Assembly (NCBI GenBank): GCA_023421875.1
Contig: JAEZSM010000078.1
Coordinates: 1 to 12,779 of the forward strand
Length of the DNA: 12,779 nucleotides
Source: Spirochaetota bacterium
Lineage (GTDB): Bacteria > Spirochaetota > Spirochaetia > Treponematales > Rectinemataceae
Direction: 5' to 3'
The translations under genes and the position numbers were made by a program. Positions 1-7,041 of this stretch are shown here, piece after piece. The notes under the pieces are model-generated. The model saw only the letters and a list, made by a program, of their open reading frames with translations, did no database searches and was not told the origin of the DNA. Every line of letters begins with the position of its first letter. The stretch's first letter is position 1.

Positions 1-278
1 GTCAGGGGCAGAAGGGTGATGATGAAGGGCATGCGCCGCCCTATCCCCGTCCTAGTCCTGTCAGAAATGACGCTGGATAATGGGATGAGAAAGAGGGCGA
101 AGATGTTGTCCAGGGTCATTATCAGGCCCACCACGGTCATGGAAGACACGTAGCGTCCCAGGAAGATGGGCACGTAGGTGTCGTAGAGGGGATCCATGAG
201 ACCCATGGTGAAAAAGCCGAACCCGATCAGAAAGGTGAGTCCCAGGTAGGGCTTGAAGCCCTTTTTGTCGTTCTTCAT
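1..278 (-). CDS. MFS sugar-type transporter, N-terminal part (runs off left edge)
   Basis: The first 92 residues of a membrane transporter; the frame is open to position 1 with no stop. It begins MKNDKKGFKPYLG and continues with a hydrophobic segment at about residues 11-28, a second at about 48-71, then the loop SDRTRTGIGRRMPFI (72-86), and a third segment starting as the window ends. That Asp-Arg...Gly-Arg-Arg loop between segments 2 and 3 is the major facilitator 'A motif', in the form common in GPH/SLC45-like sugar:cation symporters. The ATG at 278-276 overlaps the galK stop as ATGA, and AAGGAG lies 6 bases upstream inside the end of galK, so it is probably co-translated. Sitting directly downstream of galactokinase, it may import galactose or a galactoside; that substrate is an inference. 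Only about a fifth of a typical 12-helix transporter is visible. Confidence 0.85.
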   Translation of the reverse strand, partial: MKNDKKGFKPYLGLTFLIGFGFFTMGLMDPLYDTYVPIFLGRYVSSMTVVGLIMTLDNIFALFLIPLSSVISDRTRTGIGRRMPFIITLLPL

Positions 279-1723
279 CGGTTGCTCCTTGAGGGGTGCT
301 CAATGCATACGGCGCCGTGGCGCCTTGTTTTTATCCAGTAGAGGGAGTGGGCTCCAAAGTGTCTTTCCACGAGGTTCCGGTACGCTTCCTTCCGGTTCGA
401 TGGGACATAAGCCTGTATAGTCCCGGCAAAGCCTCCCCCGTGTACCCTGCAGGCTCCTTCGCCGCCCAAGAAGTCCTCCGTGAGGGCCAGGGCGCAGGCC
501 AGGGTCTGGGTCTGGCCTGCGCCCTGGCCCCTCGCCGCGCCGCCCTCCATCGCCGCTGGGAGGGATCTCGGTTCGGGATAGATGTTCTGGAGGTATTTGT
601 AGCTCGAATCGCCTGAAGCTTGAACGATGGCAAGGTAGGTTCCCATATCCTTTGCCTGGATAGCCTTTGCCATGGCCAGGGGCCGCAGGGTTTCGCCGGC
701 GAAGTGCCAGGCTCTCAGAAAGGCTCTGTCACCGCAGGCGCATCGTATCTCGGTGGCCCTGGAAAGAAGCTCCGCCTTTGTGGTACCACAGAGGCGATCC
801 TTGCCCAAAAAGGCCGCTACGGTCCCCATCTCTCTGGGAATGGACGCATAGTTTTCGTTCAGGCTGGCATGGCTTTCGCCAGTGCCGAGTATGGCCAGGC
901 TGAATCCGAACTCGCCGGGATCAAAGCCCATGAGTTTTATCGAAGCCTGTCCAGGATCGGCAAAATCGATGAGAACCAGACTGCCCAAGGCGCAGGCAGT
1001 CTGGTCCATGAGGCCGCTGGGCTTTCCAAAGTGCCGGTTTTCAGCATTTTGGCCAATCGCCGCCAGTCGGGCCGGCGATATCTCGATGCCCGCAAATATC
1101 GCAAAGATGCTACCGATGAGTACTTCGAAGGTCGCCGAACTGGACAGGCCCGAGCCGGGCGGCACCCGGGAGTCGATGTAGGCGTCGAAGCCGCGCAAGG
1201 CCAGGCTCCTCTCGCCCTCATCTGCACCGCCCAAAATTCCCTCTCGCGCGGTCGAAGCCTTGCCGGCCGACTGACTGAGACCCTCGGCCATTCCCCGAAC
1301 CAGAGCCTGGGAGCTGGCTTTTTCTTCGGGCCGGGGGTAAAGCTCGCCGATATCCAGTTCGAAGCCGCCGAAACCTTCGGAGTAGATTCTTACAATGCAA
1401 TCGACCCTGGGCAGGGCAGCGGCTACCAGATCCAGGTTTACCGCCCCAGCCAGGACCATTCCGCCGTTATGGTCGGTGTGGTTGCCGCAGAGCTCGGTCC
1501 GCCCCGGTACGGAAAAAAAGAAAGGGGTTTGGAGCTTTCTTTCAGGGAAGCGGGTAAAAAAGCCCGCTTCGATCCGCGCCCAGCGCTTTGCCTGGGCTTC
1601 AAGCTCATCGGCTTCGTAGAGCTCGCTTAGGTCATCGAGCATGGGAATTGATTTGGGGATCAGCGTCTCCGCAGCTCCCTGCCCGGATGCCTGGGCAGTC
1701 GGCTGAACGCCCTTTGCGTTCAA
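275..1723 (-). CDS. galK: Galactokinase (GHMP kinase family), divergent and long
   Basis: ATP-dependent phosphorylation of galactose at C1, the first step of the Leloir pathway, in the cytoplasm. All galactokinase landmarks are present: sugar-binding signature GRTELCGNHTDHN (residues 74-86), GHMP phosphate loop GSGLSSSAT (190-198), SGLMDQ with the catalytic Asp (236-241) and GGGFAG (429-434). At 482 residues it is longer than E. coli GalK (about 382). Extra Gly/Ala-rich stretches sit at about residues 150-177 and 388-403, the second lying in a perfect DNA inverted repeat. The usual GEHTD Glu, a sugar contact in characterised enzymes, is Asn here. The start is TTG at 1723: the stop of the upstream gene overlaps it as TTGA, and AGGA lies 9 bases upstream. 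An ATG at residue 28 lacks a ribosome site. It is followed by an MFS transporter through an ATGA overlap. The family is secure; exact sugar specificity is not. Confidence 0.9.
   Translation of the reverse strand: MNAKGVQPTAQASGQGAAETLIPKSIPMLDDLSELYEADELEAQAKRWARIEAGFFTRFPERKLQTPFFFSVPGRTELCGNHTDHNGGMVLAGAVNLDLVAAALPRVDCIVRIYSEGFGGFELDIGELYPRPEEKASSQALVRGMAEGLSQSAGKASTAREGILGGADEGERSLALRGFDAYIDSRVPPGSGLSSSATFEVLIGSIFAIFAGIEISPARLAAIGQNAENRHFGKPSGLMDQTACALGSLVLIDFADPGQASIKLMGFDPGEFGFSLAILGTGESHASLNENYASIPREMGTVAAFLGKDRLCGTTKAELLSRATEIRCACGDRAFLRAWHFAGETLRPLAMAKAIQAKDMGTYLAIVQASGDSSYKYLQNIYPEPRSLPAAMEGGAARGQGAGQTQTLACALALTEDFLGGEGACRVHGGGFAGTIQAYVPSNRKEAYRNLVERHFGAHSLYWIKTRRHGAVCIEHPSRSNR
484..530. 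repeat. Perfect 19-bp inverted repeat inside galK
   Basis: The arms at 484-502 and 512-530 are exact reverse complements separated by a 9-base spacer (503-511). On the galK strand the downstream arm encodes the conserved helix with LACALAL, and the upstream arm encodes the unusual RGQGAGQ just before it. The upstream arm looks like an inverted copy of the conserved one. A GC-rich hairpin this strong inside a coding region is unusual. No T-run follows on either strand, so it is not an intrinsic terminator. Confidence 0.9.
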
Positions 1724-2289
1724 GATCTCTGGTCCTTTTCGGTTAACGCATCGAGACTGGCAGCAGCAGGGGTTCGTTCGGTCAGAAGCTTTTCCCGGGC
1801 TGCTTCGGCCGCCATCTCACGGTAGTTCAGGGCTGTTTTTCGAATTTTTTCGATCTCCTCATCCTTGACAGCCCTTACTATTCTGGCCGGATTCCCAAGT
1901 ATCAGGCTTCTGGGCGGGATTTTCTTGCCCTCAGTCACCAGGGCACCCGCACCGACAATAGACTCCTCGCCGATCTCTGCTCCATTGAGGAGAATCGCCC
2001 CCATCCCAATAAGACAGCGGTCGGCCACCCTGCAGCCGTGGACAATGGCTCCGTGGCCTACGGTTACGTCTTCTCCGACAATGCAGGGTAGCTCGTGGGC
2101 AACATGGAGCACAGCCCCGTCCTGCACGTTGGAACCCCTGCCCACAAACACCGGGGCCAGATCACCCCTCAGTGTGGCGTTGTGCCAGATCGAAGCCTTG
2201 TCGCCGAGACGCACATCGCCGGTTATGGATGCGCTGGGTGCTATATAGGCAATGGCTTCCAGGACCTCAGGTTTTTTTTCGTCCTTCAT
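1720..2289 (-). CDS. Gamma-carbonic-anhydrase-like left-handed beta-helix protein
   Basis: A 189-residue hexapeptide-repeat protein of the gamma class carbonic anhydrase / YrdA-PaaY group, cytoplasmic and expected to be trimeric. Visible family marks are ITGDVRLGDKASIWHNATLRGD (RGD at 41-43), NVQDGAVLH (54-62), and three histidines in the zinc-ligand pattern: H62 in AVLH, H79 in VGHG and H84 in VHGC. The end LGNPARIVR (131-139) is the usual exit of the beta-helix into a C-terminal helix. I place the start at ATG 2289 because the conserved part begins soon after it. An in-frame GTG at 2388 would make the coding region run through the terminator hairpin at 2344-2369. There is no strong Shine-Dalgarno; GGGGGA lies 12 bases upstream. 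Its stop overlaps the galK TTG start, suggesting coupling. Whether it hydrates CO2 or has another zinc-dependent role cannot be told here; many relatives show little activity. Confidence 0.85.
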   Translation of the reverse strand: MKDEKKPEVLEAIAYIAPSASITGDVRLGDKASIWHNATLRGDLAPVFVGRGSNVQDGAVLHVAHELPCIVGEDVTVGHGAIVHGCRVADRCLIGMGAILLNGAEIGEESIVGAGALVTEGKKIPPRSLILGNPARIVRAVKDEEIEKIRKTALNYREMAAEAAREKLLTERTPAAASLDALTEKDQRS

Positions 2290-2297
2290 GATGCCAT

Positions 2298-2327
2298 AGA
2301 ATCCCCCGACCGGGCCTGGCCAGTCAA
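2298..2327 (-). promoter_or_regulatory. Weak possible promoter for the carbonic-anhydrase-like / galK unit
   Basis: On the minus strand TTGACT (2327-2322) is followed after 18 bases by GATTCT (2303-2298), a poor -10. A promoter is expected here because a terminator closes the upstream gene. If used, transcription would begin almost at the ATG at 2289. The -10 match is weak, so confidence is low. Confidence 0.2.
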
Positions 2328-2343
2328 GCTGGACTGCAGGCAT

Positions 2344-2369
2344 AAAAAAAGGCGGCCCGAAGACCACCT
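2344..2369 (-). terminator. Intrinsic terminator of the FMN-binding protein gene
   Basis: On the minus strand an 8-bp stem AGGTGGTC / GGCCGCCT (2369-2362 with 2357-2350, including two G-T pairs) closes on a TTCG tetraloop (2361-2358) and is followed by a run of seven T (2350-2344). It lies about 57 bases past the stop of the FMN-binding gene. The plus strand has no T-run after the hairpin, so it should act in one direction. Confidence 0.9.
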
Positions 2370-2425
2370 TTCCCAGCCAAACCAGCACAAGCCGGTTTAG
2401 CGTTATTTAAAACGTCGAAAAAATC

Positions 2426-3238
2426 TTACTTGGCCGCTTTTAGCGCTTCCAGGCTCAATCCCACAGCGTTGGCGTAGATCGAGACGCCGGACACGGCGTC
2501 GGTCTTGCCGTCTTTCTTCACCGCGATTTTGGCAGGGTCGCCGGCGGCGACAATCGCTGCGGAGAGGCGGGCGGACTGGACGTGCCACTCGCCGTTCTTG
2601 GCACCCATCTTGTATTTTCCGGTTGTGCTTTCCACGATCTTGGACTTGCTGCCAGCCTTGTTGGATACCCCGTTCCACACCAGGTCGACCACCGAGCCGT
2701 TTACCACGGTCACGAGAACAGTTTCCTTCCAGCCGGACCTGTCGAATTCGGGCTGTTCGTAGAAATACCAGCCGTCGGTGTAAGGACCTTTGGCAACAGA
2801 CTGGCCAGCAAGGGCCTTGCGTACAAGGTCATAGAACACGGATACCGCCATGGTGGCTCCGGAGATGGCATCGGTCTTGCCATCCTTGCCGTACTTGGAA
2901 AAATTGACATCCTGGGTAGAGACTAAATAGGCTGCCGTGGTCTTAGCCTGGGCATCCCACTCGGTCTTGATTTTTGAAGCCTTGATCATGCCATAGCGGC
3001 CGGCCGCGGCTTGGGACATTTTGTCCCTGGCATAGGCTGCGTTGGATACTCCGTTCCAGGTAGCCTCGACGATCTTGCCACCCGAAACCTTCACCACCGC
3101 CTGGTTTTTCCATCCGTCGGAAGCGAATTTATCTTCCTGGGCAAAATAGTAGCCGTCCTTGACCGAGGCGAGGGAAACCTGCGCCTGCAGGGAGAAGGCT
3201 ACCAGTACGAGAAAAGCGAAACTCAGAATCTTCTTCAA
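2426..3238 (-). CDS. Secreted protein with two tandem FMN_bind domains
   Basis: A 270-residue exported protein. Residues 1-19 (MKKILSFAFLVLVAFSLQA) form a signal peptide with likely cleavage after LQA; no lipobox Cys is seen. The mature part is two copies of one domain, about 28-129 and 153-253. Both copies share DG-Y/W-YF, GWK, the WNGVSN block, an E-W segment and DGKTDA-I/V-SG. This matches the FMN_bind (RnfG/NqrC C-terminal) family, where ApbE-type transferases attach FMN through phosphoester linkage to the last Thr of an SGAT motif. Copy 1 ends DAISGAT (T129); copy 2 ends DAVSGVS (S253). I choose TTG at 3238 because GGAGG lies 6 bases upstream and it gives a normal signal peptide; a longer frame from 3283 is unlikely. 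An extracytoplasmic electron-transfer role is inferred. No ApbE gene is in the window. Confidence 0.85.
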   Translation of the reverse strand: MKKILSFAFLVLVAFSLQAQVSLASVKDGYYFAQEDKFASDGWKNQAVVKVSGGKIVEATWNGVSNAAYARDKMSQAAAGRYGMIKASKIKTEWDAQAKTTAAYLVSTQDVNFSKYGKDGKTDAISGATMAVSVFYDLVRKALAGQSVAKGPYTDGWYFYEQPEFDRSGWKETVLVTVVNGSVVDLVWNGVSNKAGSKSKIVESTTGKYKMGAKNGEWHVQSARLSAAIVAAGDPAKIAVKKDGKTDAVSGVSIYANAVGLSLEALKAAK

Positions 3239-3273
3239 GAAAGTCCTCCAAAATAAGGTTACGATCGTGACGA

Positions 3274-3303
3274 AAACTACCATAATATGACCGGTTTTGA
3301 CAA
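3274..3303 (-). promoter_or_regulatory. Candidate promoter of the FMN-binding gene
   Basis: Minus strand TTGTCA (3303-3298), an 18-base spacer and TAGTTT (3279-3274) would start transcription near 3267, leaving a leader of about 29 bases before the TTG start. Upstream, 3304-3350 is very A+T-rich compared with its surroundings and may act as an UP element or hold another promoter. The -10 is weak. Confidence 0.3.
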
Positions 3304-3366
3304 GAGAGCTATATAGAGTAATTTATATTTAATTTAAAAATTGCCAAAAATCGCTGTCGCCCTGGC

Positions 3367-3395
3367 CTTTGTGCGTTGTGCGAAAGCGCACAAAG
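3367..3395. repeat. Overlapping inverted and direct repeat upstream of the aminotransferase promoter
   Basis: TTTGTGCG (3368-3375) is followed at once by TTGTGCG (3376-3382), then a 4-base spacer, then CGCACAAAG (3387-3395). The last element can pair perfectly with either of the first two: a 9-bp stem using 3367-3375, or a 7-bp stem with an AAAG loop. It ends 8 bases before the -35 box of the plus-strand promoter and lies between two divergent genes. No T-run follows, so an operator or alternative hairpin is more likely than a terminator. Confidence 0.6.
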
Positions 3396-3403
3396 CTCCT
3401 TAT

Positions 3404-3432
3404 TTGACAGGTAGCCTGACTCCCCTTAGGAT
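3404..3432 (+). promoter_or_regulatory. Sigma-70-type promoter of the aminotransferase gene
   Basis: A perfect -35 TTGACA (3404-3409) is followed after 17 bases by TAGGAT (3427-3432, four of six consensus positions). The predicted transcription start is near 3439, giving a leader of about 35 bases that contains the AAGGAG ribosome site. TATACT at 3436-3441 is a second -10-like box but has no -35 at proper spacing. Confidence 0.6.
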
Positions 3433-3473
3433 TGGTATACTTCGCTATGTCACTAAACCCCAAGGAGTATCAG

Positions 3474-4769
3474 ATGAACCAGTTGGCCGTAGAGCTGAAC
3501 GACATCCTGGCCGGCTCGGCCGCGAGCCGTCTTTTATCGGACATGGGGAGGCGGATGTATTTCCCCAAGGGCATACTCACCCAGAGCGCCGAAGCCGGAC
3601 AGAAGGCGCACCGCTTCAACGCCACTATTGGCATGGCCTATGAGAACGGGGAGCCCATGATGCTGGACGCCTTACGGGAAGCCCTGCCTGGCCTGAACAG
3701 AACCGAGGCCGTGGCCTATGCTCCCACTGGGGGCGTGGCAGCCCTGCGCAAGGAATGGAAGGCGTCGTTGTTCAAGAAGAATCCCTCCCTCGAGGGCAAA
3801 TCCTTCTCCCTTCCCGTCGTAGCCCCTGGCCTCACCGCGGCGGTTTCATATCTTTGCGACATGTTCTTAAATCCGGGGGATGCTGTGATCATGCCCGACC
3901 TGTTCTGGCCAAATTACAAGCTCATCATTGAAGAGCGGAAGTCAGGCAAGGGCTACACCTTTCCGACTTTCTCCGGCGAGGGCTACAACATCGAAGGCCT
4001 GGACGCCGCCCTCAGAAAGGCTGTTGCCGAAAAGGGCAAGGCGGCGATCATTCTCAACTTCCCCAACAATCCCACCGGCTACTCCCTTACCCTCAAGGAG
4101 GCCGATGCGATAGTGAAGCTCCTGGTTTCTCTGGCCGAGGAGGGCGCCGACCTCTTGGTCATAGCCGATGACGCCTATTTCGGCCTCCAGTACGAGGAAG
4201 GGTTGTTAAGCGAATCAATTTTCGCCCGCCTAGTGGATGCCCACGAGAGAATCCTGGCGGTAAAGGCCGACGGCCCGACCAAGGAAGACTATGTCTGGGG
4301 TTTTAGAGTGGGATTTGTCAGCTTTGGCGGCAAGGGCCTCACCGAGCCAATGCAGGAAGCCCTGGTTAAAAAGATGATGGGAGTGATACGCTCCTCGGTA
4401 TCCAGTTCCAGCGGACTTGCCCAGCAATTGCTCTTGAAGGCGCTTCTGTATCCGGGCTACGAAGCCCAGAAGGCCAGGTACAGAAAAATCCTGGAAGGCC
4501 GCTACAAGGCCATGAAGGCATATCTCGCCGGCAACAAGCTCCCCGCATCGCTTAAGGCTCTTCCGTTCAATTCGGGTTACTTCATGAGCTTCGAGTGCAA
4601 GGGCTTCTCCGCCGAAGCCCTGAGGCAAGTATTGCTTGACGAGCTCGGGATCGGCACTATTTCGATGCAGGACAAATATTTGAGAATAGCTTTCTCCAGC
4701 GTCGAGGAGGCCCAGATGGCCGAACTTTTAGACGCCGTGGTTGCAAAAACCCTGGAGCTTTCCCGCTAA
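3474..4769 (+). CDS. PLP-dependent aminotransferase, class I/II (fold type I)
   Basis: A 431-residue cytoplasmic transaminase. Family marks: NFPNNPTG (195-202, Asn contacting the cofactor ring), DDAYFGL (232-238, Asp and Tyr of the PLP site), KEDYVWGFRVGF (270-281), where K270 lies 8 residues before R278 as the Schiff-base Lys and phosphate-binding Arg do in aspartate aminotransferase, and FNSGYFMSFEC near the C-terminus. The start is ATG 3474, with AAGGAG 6 bases upstream. A TTG at 3432 overlaps the -10 box and an ATG at 3447 lacks a ribosome site. The enzyme resembles the aspartate/aromatic aminotransferase branch but the amino donor is not evident, and the gene stands alone with no pathway neighbours. 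It is convergent with the endonuclease-family gene, 13 bases between stops. Confidence 0.9.
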   Translation: MNQLAVELNDILAGSAASRLLSDMGRRMYFPKGILTQSAEAGQKAHRFNATIGMAYENGEPMMLDALREALPGLNRTEAVAYAPTGGVAALRKEWKASLFKKNPSLEGKSFSLPVVAPGLTAAVSYLCDMFLNPGDAVIMPDLFWPNYKLIIEERKSGKGYTFPTFSGEGYNIEGLDAALRKAVAEKGKAAIILNFPNNPTGYSLTLKEADAIVKLLVSLAEEGADLLVIADDAYFGLQYEEGLLSESIFARLVDAHERILAVKADGPTKEDYVWGFRVGFVSFGGKGLTEPMQEALVKKMMGVIRSSVSSSSGLAQQLLLKALLYPGYEAQKARYRKILEGRYKAMKAYLAGNKLPASLKALPFNSGYFMSFECKGFSAEALRQVLLDELGIGTISMQDKYLRIAFSSVEEAQMAELLDAVVAKTLELSR

Positions 4770-4782
4770 TTGTCTTTGATCC

Positions 4783-5805
4783 TCAACGAAGGACTATCTC
4801 GGCCAGCAGCAGCCTGTGATCCGAGGTCGGGATAGTCCCCGGCCCCTCGACCGCTTCGATGACATGTATGGAATCCTTGCTTATCCCGGCCTTCAGGCTG
4901 GGGCTGACGAGGATATGGTCCAGGACGCTTCTATACCGCGAATCTACAAAACTTGGAACCGCTGGAAGAAAGTGATAATTGAGGGCGAGAAAGTCATTGT
5001 CCGGGTCTTGGTCGCCCAGACTGCTAAGAGTAGCGAGGGTGGAGTCAGAGCCCTCGAGGTCGCTGGCATTCGCAGTGTTGAAATCGCCGGCTACGATGAT
5101 CCGGTCAGAATCCAGGGAGCCGGAATGCCGTTCCGCCAGGACTTTCACCAGTGCTGAGGCCTGGGCTCTCCTGGCAGCTTCCGATTTTGCGTCTCCCATA
5201 GCCTTGAAATGGAATCCGTAGAGGTGTAGTGGAGTTTGCGCGGCCCCGATCCTGGCGTAGATGCCCGGCCGCGGCCAGGGATCGGCCTCCGTCGGCTCGA
5301 GAAGCCGCTCTTCCGCCTCGATTTTATACCGCGAAAATATCGCCAGATCATCCTCTCCCTTGGCGTTGACCACCGCCGTGTAGGGCATCGACCAGCCTTG
5401 CTTGGCCAGGGCCACCGAGAGAAGGGCGATATCCCCTCCCTTGCTCTCGTCGGACTGGATTTCCTGGAAGAGCATCACGTCGGCCTCGGCCTTTCGCACG
5501 GCGGCGGCCACATAGTCGTGGAGGGCGATTCGTTCCCCTGCAGCCTCGTCCCAAGCCGCGCAGTCCCGCACGTTCCAGGAGCCTATCCTGAGTGTAACAC
5601 CCGCGCTGGCCTCATTTACTGCCGCAACGGGTGCCGTGGTCGACTCCTCTATAGCAGGTTTCAAAGGCGATTCGAGCGTCTGCCCTTGGTCTGTATGGAT
5701 GAGCACAGTCCCGCTGTGGCCGAAAAGGGGGAGGATAGCCAGGGCAAGGATCACCGCCACGCCTAGCAGGATCAGGCTCGTGGCGGCGGCGGAACGGAAT
5801 TTCAC
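4783..5805 (-). CDS. Membrane-anchored endonuclease/exonuclease/phosphatase-fold protein
   Basis: A 340-residue protein with one N-terminal hydrophobic segment (about 8-28), a Ser/Thr/Glu-rich linker to about 70, then an EEP (DNase I / exonuclease III / sphingomyelinase) domain. Catalytic motifs appear in order: GSWNVR (N78), LFQEIQS (E115, metal ligand), GFHFKA (H199), VAGDFNT (D241, N243), LDHILVS (D296) and SDHRLLLAEI (D329-H330). The catalytic set looks complete. The N-terminus predicts either an anchored periplasmic or outer-facing domain or a signal peptide, so the substrate is probably extracytoplasmic; nucleic acid, phosphoinositide and lipid are all possible for this fold. The GTG start at 5805 overlaps the stop of the upstream decarboxylase as GTGA. 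There is no good Shine-Dalgarno, so translation probably depends on coupling. No functional link to the decarboxylase is evident. Confidence 0.85.
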   Translation of the reverse strand: MKFRSAAATSLILLGVAVILALAILPLFGHSGTVLIHTDQGQTLESPLKPAIEESTTAPVAAVNEASAGVTLRIGSWNVRDCAAWDEAAGERIALHDYVAAAVRKAEADVMLFQEIQSDESKGGDIALLSVALAKQGWSMPYTAVVNAKGEDDLAIFSRYKIEAEERLLEPTEADPWPRPGIYARIGAAQTPLHLYGFHFKAMGDAKSEAARRAQASALVKVLAERHSGSLDSDRIIVAGDFNTANASDLEGSDSTLATLSSLGDQDPDNDFLALNYHFLPAVPSFVDSRYRSVLDHILVSPSLKAGISKDSIHVIEAVEGPGTIPTSDHRLLLAEIVLR

Positions 5806-6980
5806 TTCAGTATGTGGGAGCTGAGGGGCGGAAATCCGTTAAAGTATATGGAGGAATAGCTCTGGGTATAGGCTCCGGTGGTCAGTATGTACACCCTATC
5901 GCCTATCCGGGCGGTTTCAGGCATTGTATAGGGCGCCTTTTCGTACAGGATGTCCATAGAATCGCAGGTAGGGCCAGCCAGGATTATATCCACCGCCGTT
6001 CCCTCTCCTTCGAAATAAATGGGGTATTTTATCGCTTCGTCCAGAGTTTCTATGAGGCCGCCGAACTTGCCCACATCCAGGAAAACCCAGGGATAGCGCT
6101 CGTGGACCGATTTTTTCGCTATGTTGATTATCTCCGATACGATTACTCCGGAATCGCCCGCCATGGAGCGGCCGGGTTCGATGATGATCTCCTCAGGCCA
6201 ATCGTTTTTAAAGGAGTTGTCCATGAAACGCTTGATGTCCTCGGCATACTGGGCGAGGCTGTCGGTGGGTTCGGTGTAGTTGGCCGGAAAACCGCCCCCC
6301 ATATTGATCATCTTCAGCTCGACCTTGAGGTCTTCCCTGGCCCAGGTAAAGAGCTGTGCCACCGTAGTCAGGGCTGATGACCATTGTCCGACATCGCGCT
6401 GCTGGCTGCCTGGGTGAAAGGAGATGCCGTAGGGTACAAGGCCGAAGCGAACCGCGGTTTTTATGAGCTGGCGGGCCAGGTCAGGGTGGGAGCCAAATTT
6501 CTTGGACAAGGGCCAGTCGGCGCCCAGGCCCTCGGTGAGCAGTCTGAAGAAAACCTTGGAACCCGGTGCTGCCCTGGAAATCTTGTCCAGGTCGGTTATG
6601 GAGTCGGTGACGTAGAGCCGCACGCCTTTTTCGTAAAAATAGGCTATGTCTTTTTCTTTTTTTATCGTGTTGCCAAAGCTCATGCGCTCGGGCTCGACGC
6701 CTAGCTTGAGCAGCTGGTCCAGTTCGTAGCGGGTGGCCACGTCGAAGGAGGAACCCAAATCTCTTAAAAGCGCTACAACTGCGTCGTCGGGGTTGGCTTT
6801 TACCGCGTAATATACCTTGGCGAAGGGTAGATAGGTGCGTAGGTCCTGGTAATTTTTCCGGATTACATCCAGGTCGATGATTAGGCAGGGGGTTTCCTTG
6901 TCCTTGGCAAAGGCCTTGATGCGTTCGAATCGCTCGCGGGGCATGAAGTTCTCGAGCGGAAAGCGGTACTGGTCTTTCAT
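5802..6980 (-). CDS. Ornithine decarboxylase-like enzyme (fold type III PLP)
   Basis: A 392-residue alanine-racemase-fold decarboxylase of the ornithine/lysine/diaminopimelate group. Visible sites: YYAVKANP with Schiff-base K61, FHPGSQ (188-193), MGGGFP (227-232, phosphate binding), IEPGRSM (267-273), GPTCDSMD (336-343) with the catalytic Cys C339 and substrate-contacting Asp D340, and TGAYTQSYSSIYFNGF (368-383). The GPTCD box and length match the eukaryote-like ornithine decarboxylases rather than LysA or the 600-residue arginine decarboxylases. The likely reaction is ornithine to putrescine, the entry to polyamines; lysine use cannot be excluded. ATG 6980 has AAGGGG 7 bases upstream. It leads a two-gene unit with the EEP-fold gene and is divergent from the gene at 7128. 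No spermidine synthase is nearby. Confidence 0.88.
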   Translation of the reverse strand: MKDQYRFPLENFMPRERFERIKAFAKDKETPCLIIDLDVIRKNYQDLRTYLPFAKVYYAVKANPDDAVVALLRDLGSSFDVATRYELDQLLKLGVEPERMSFGNTIKKEKDIAYFYEKGVRLYVTDSITDLDKISRAAPGSKVFFRLLTEGLGADWPLSKKFGSHPDLARQLIKTAVRFGLVPYGISFHPGSQQRDVGQWSSALTTVAQLFTWAREDLKVELKMINMGGGFPANYTEPTDSLAQYAEDIKRFMDNSFKNDWPEEIIIEPGRSMAGDSGVIVSEIINIAKKSVHERYPWVFLDVGKFGGLIETLDEAIKYPIYFEGEGTAVDIILAGPTCDSMDILYEKAPYTMPETARIGDRVYILTTGAYTQSYSSIYFNGFPPLSSHILK

Positions 6981-7041
6981 TGCCGTACCCCTTCAAGCTG
7001 TGTGATTAACCCGGCCTGAGGCTCCTGGCTCGGGGGCGATC

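Noticed and set aside
620..1630. A 336-codon plus-strand open frame antisense to galK
   Set aside because: It lies wholly opposite a clear galactokinase, has no recognisable domain or ribosome site, and long antisense frames are expected in GC-rich coding DNA.
2290..2388. N-terminal extension of the carbonic-anhydrase-like protein from GTG 2388
   Set aside because: The extension would be encoded across an intrinsic terminator hairpin and its T-run, and does not resemble the family.
3404..3441. TTGACA paired with TATACT as the promoter
   Set aside because: The spacing is 26 bases, far too long; TAGGAT at 17 bases fits instead.
3432..3446. TTG at 3432 as start of the aminotransferase
   Set aside because: It begins at the last base of the -10 box and would precede the predicted transcription start; ATG 3474 has a well-placed AAGGAG.
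4770..4800. Weak stem between the convergent gene ends as a bidirectional terminator
   Set aside because: Only about six pairs including a G-T, a large loop and no T-run on either side.
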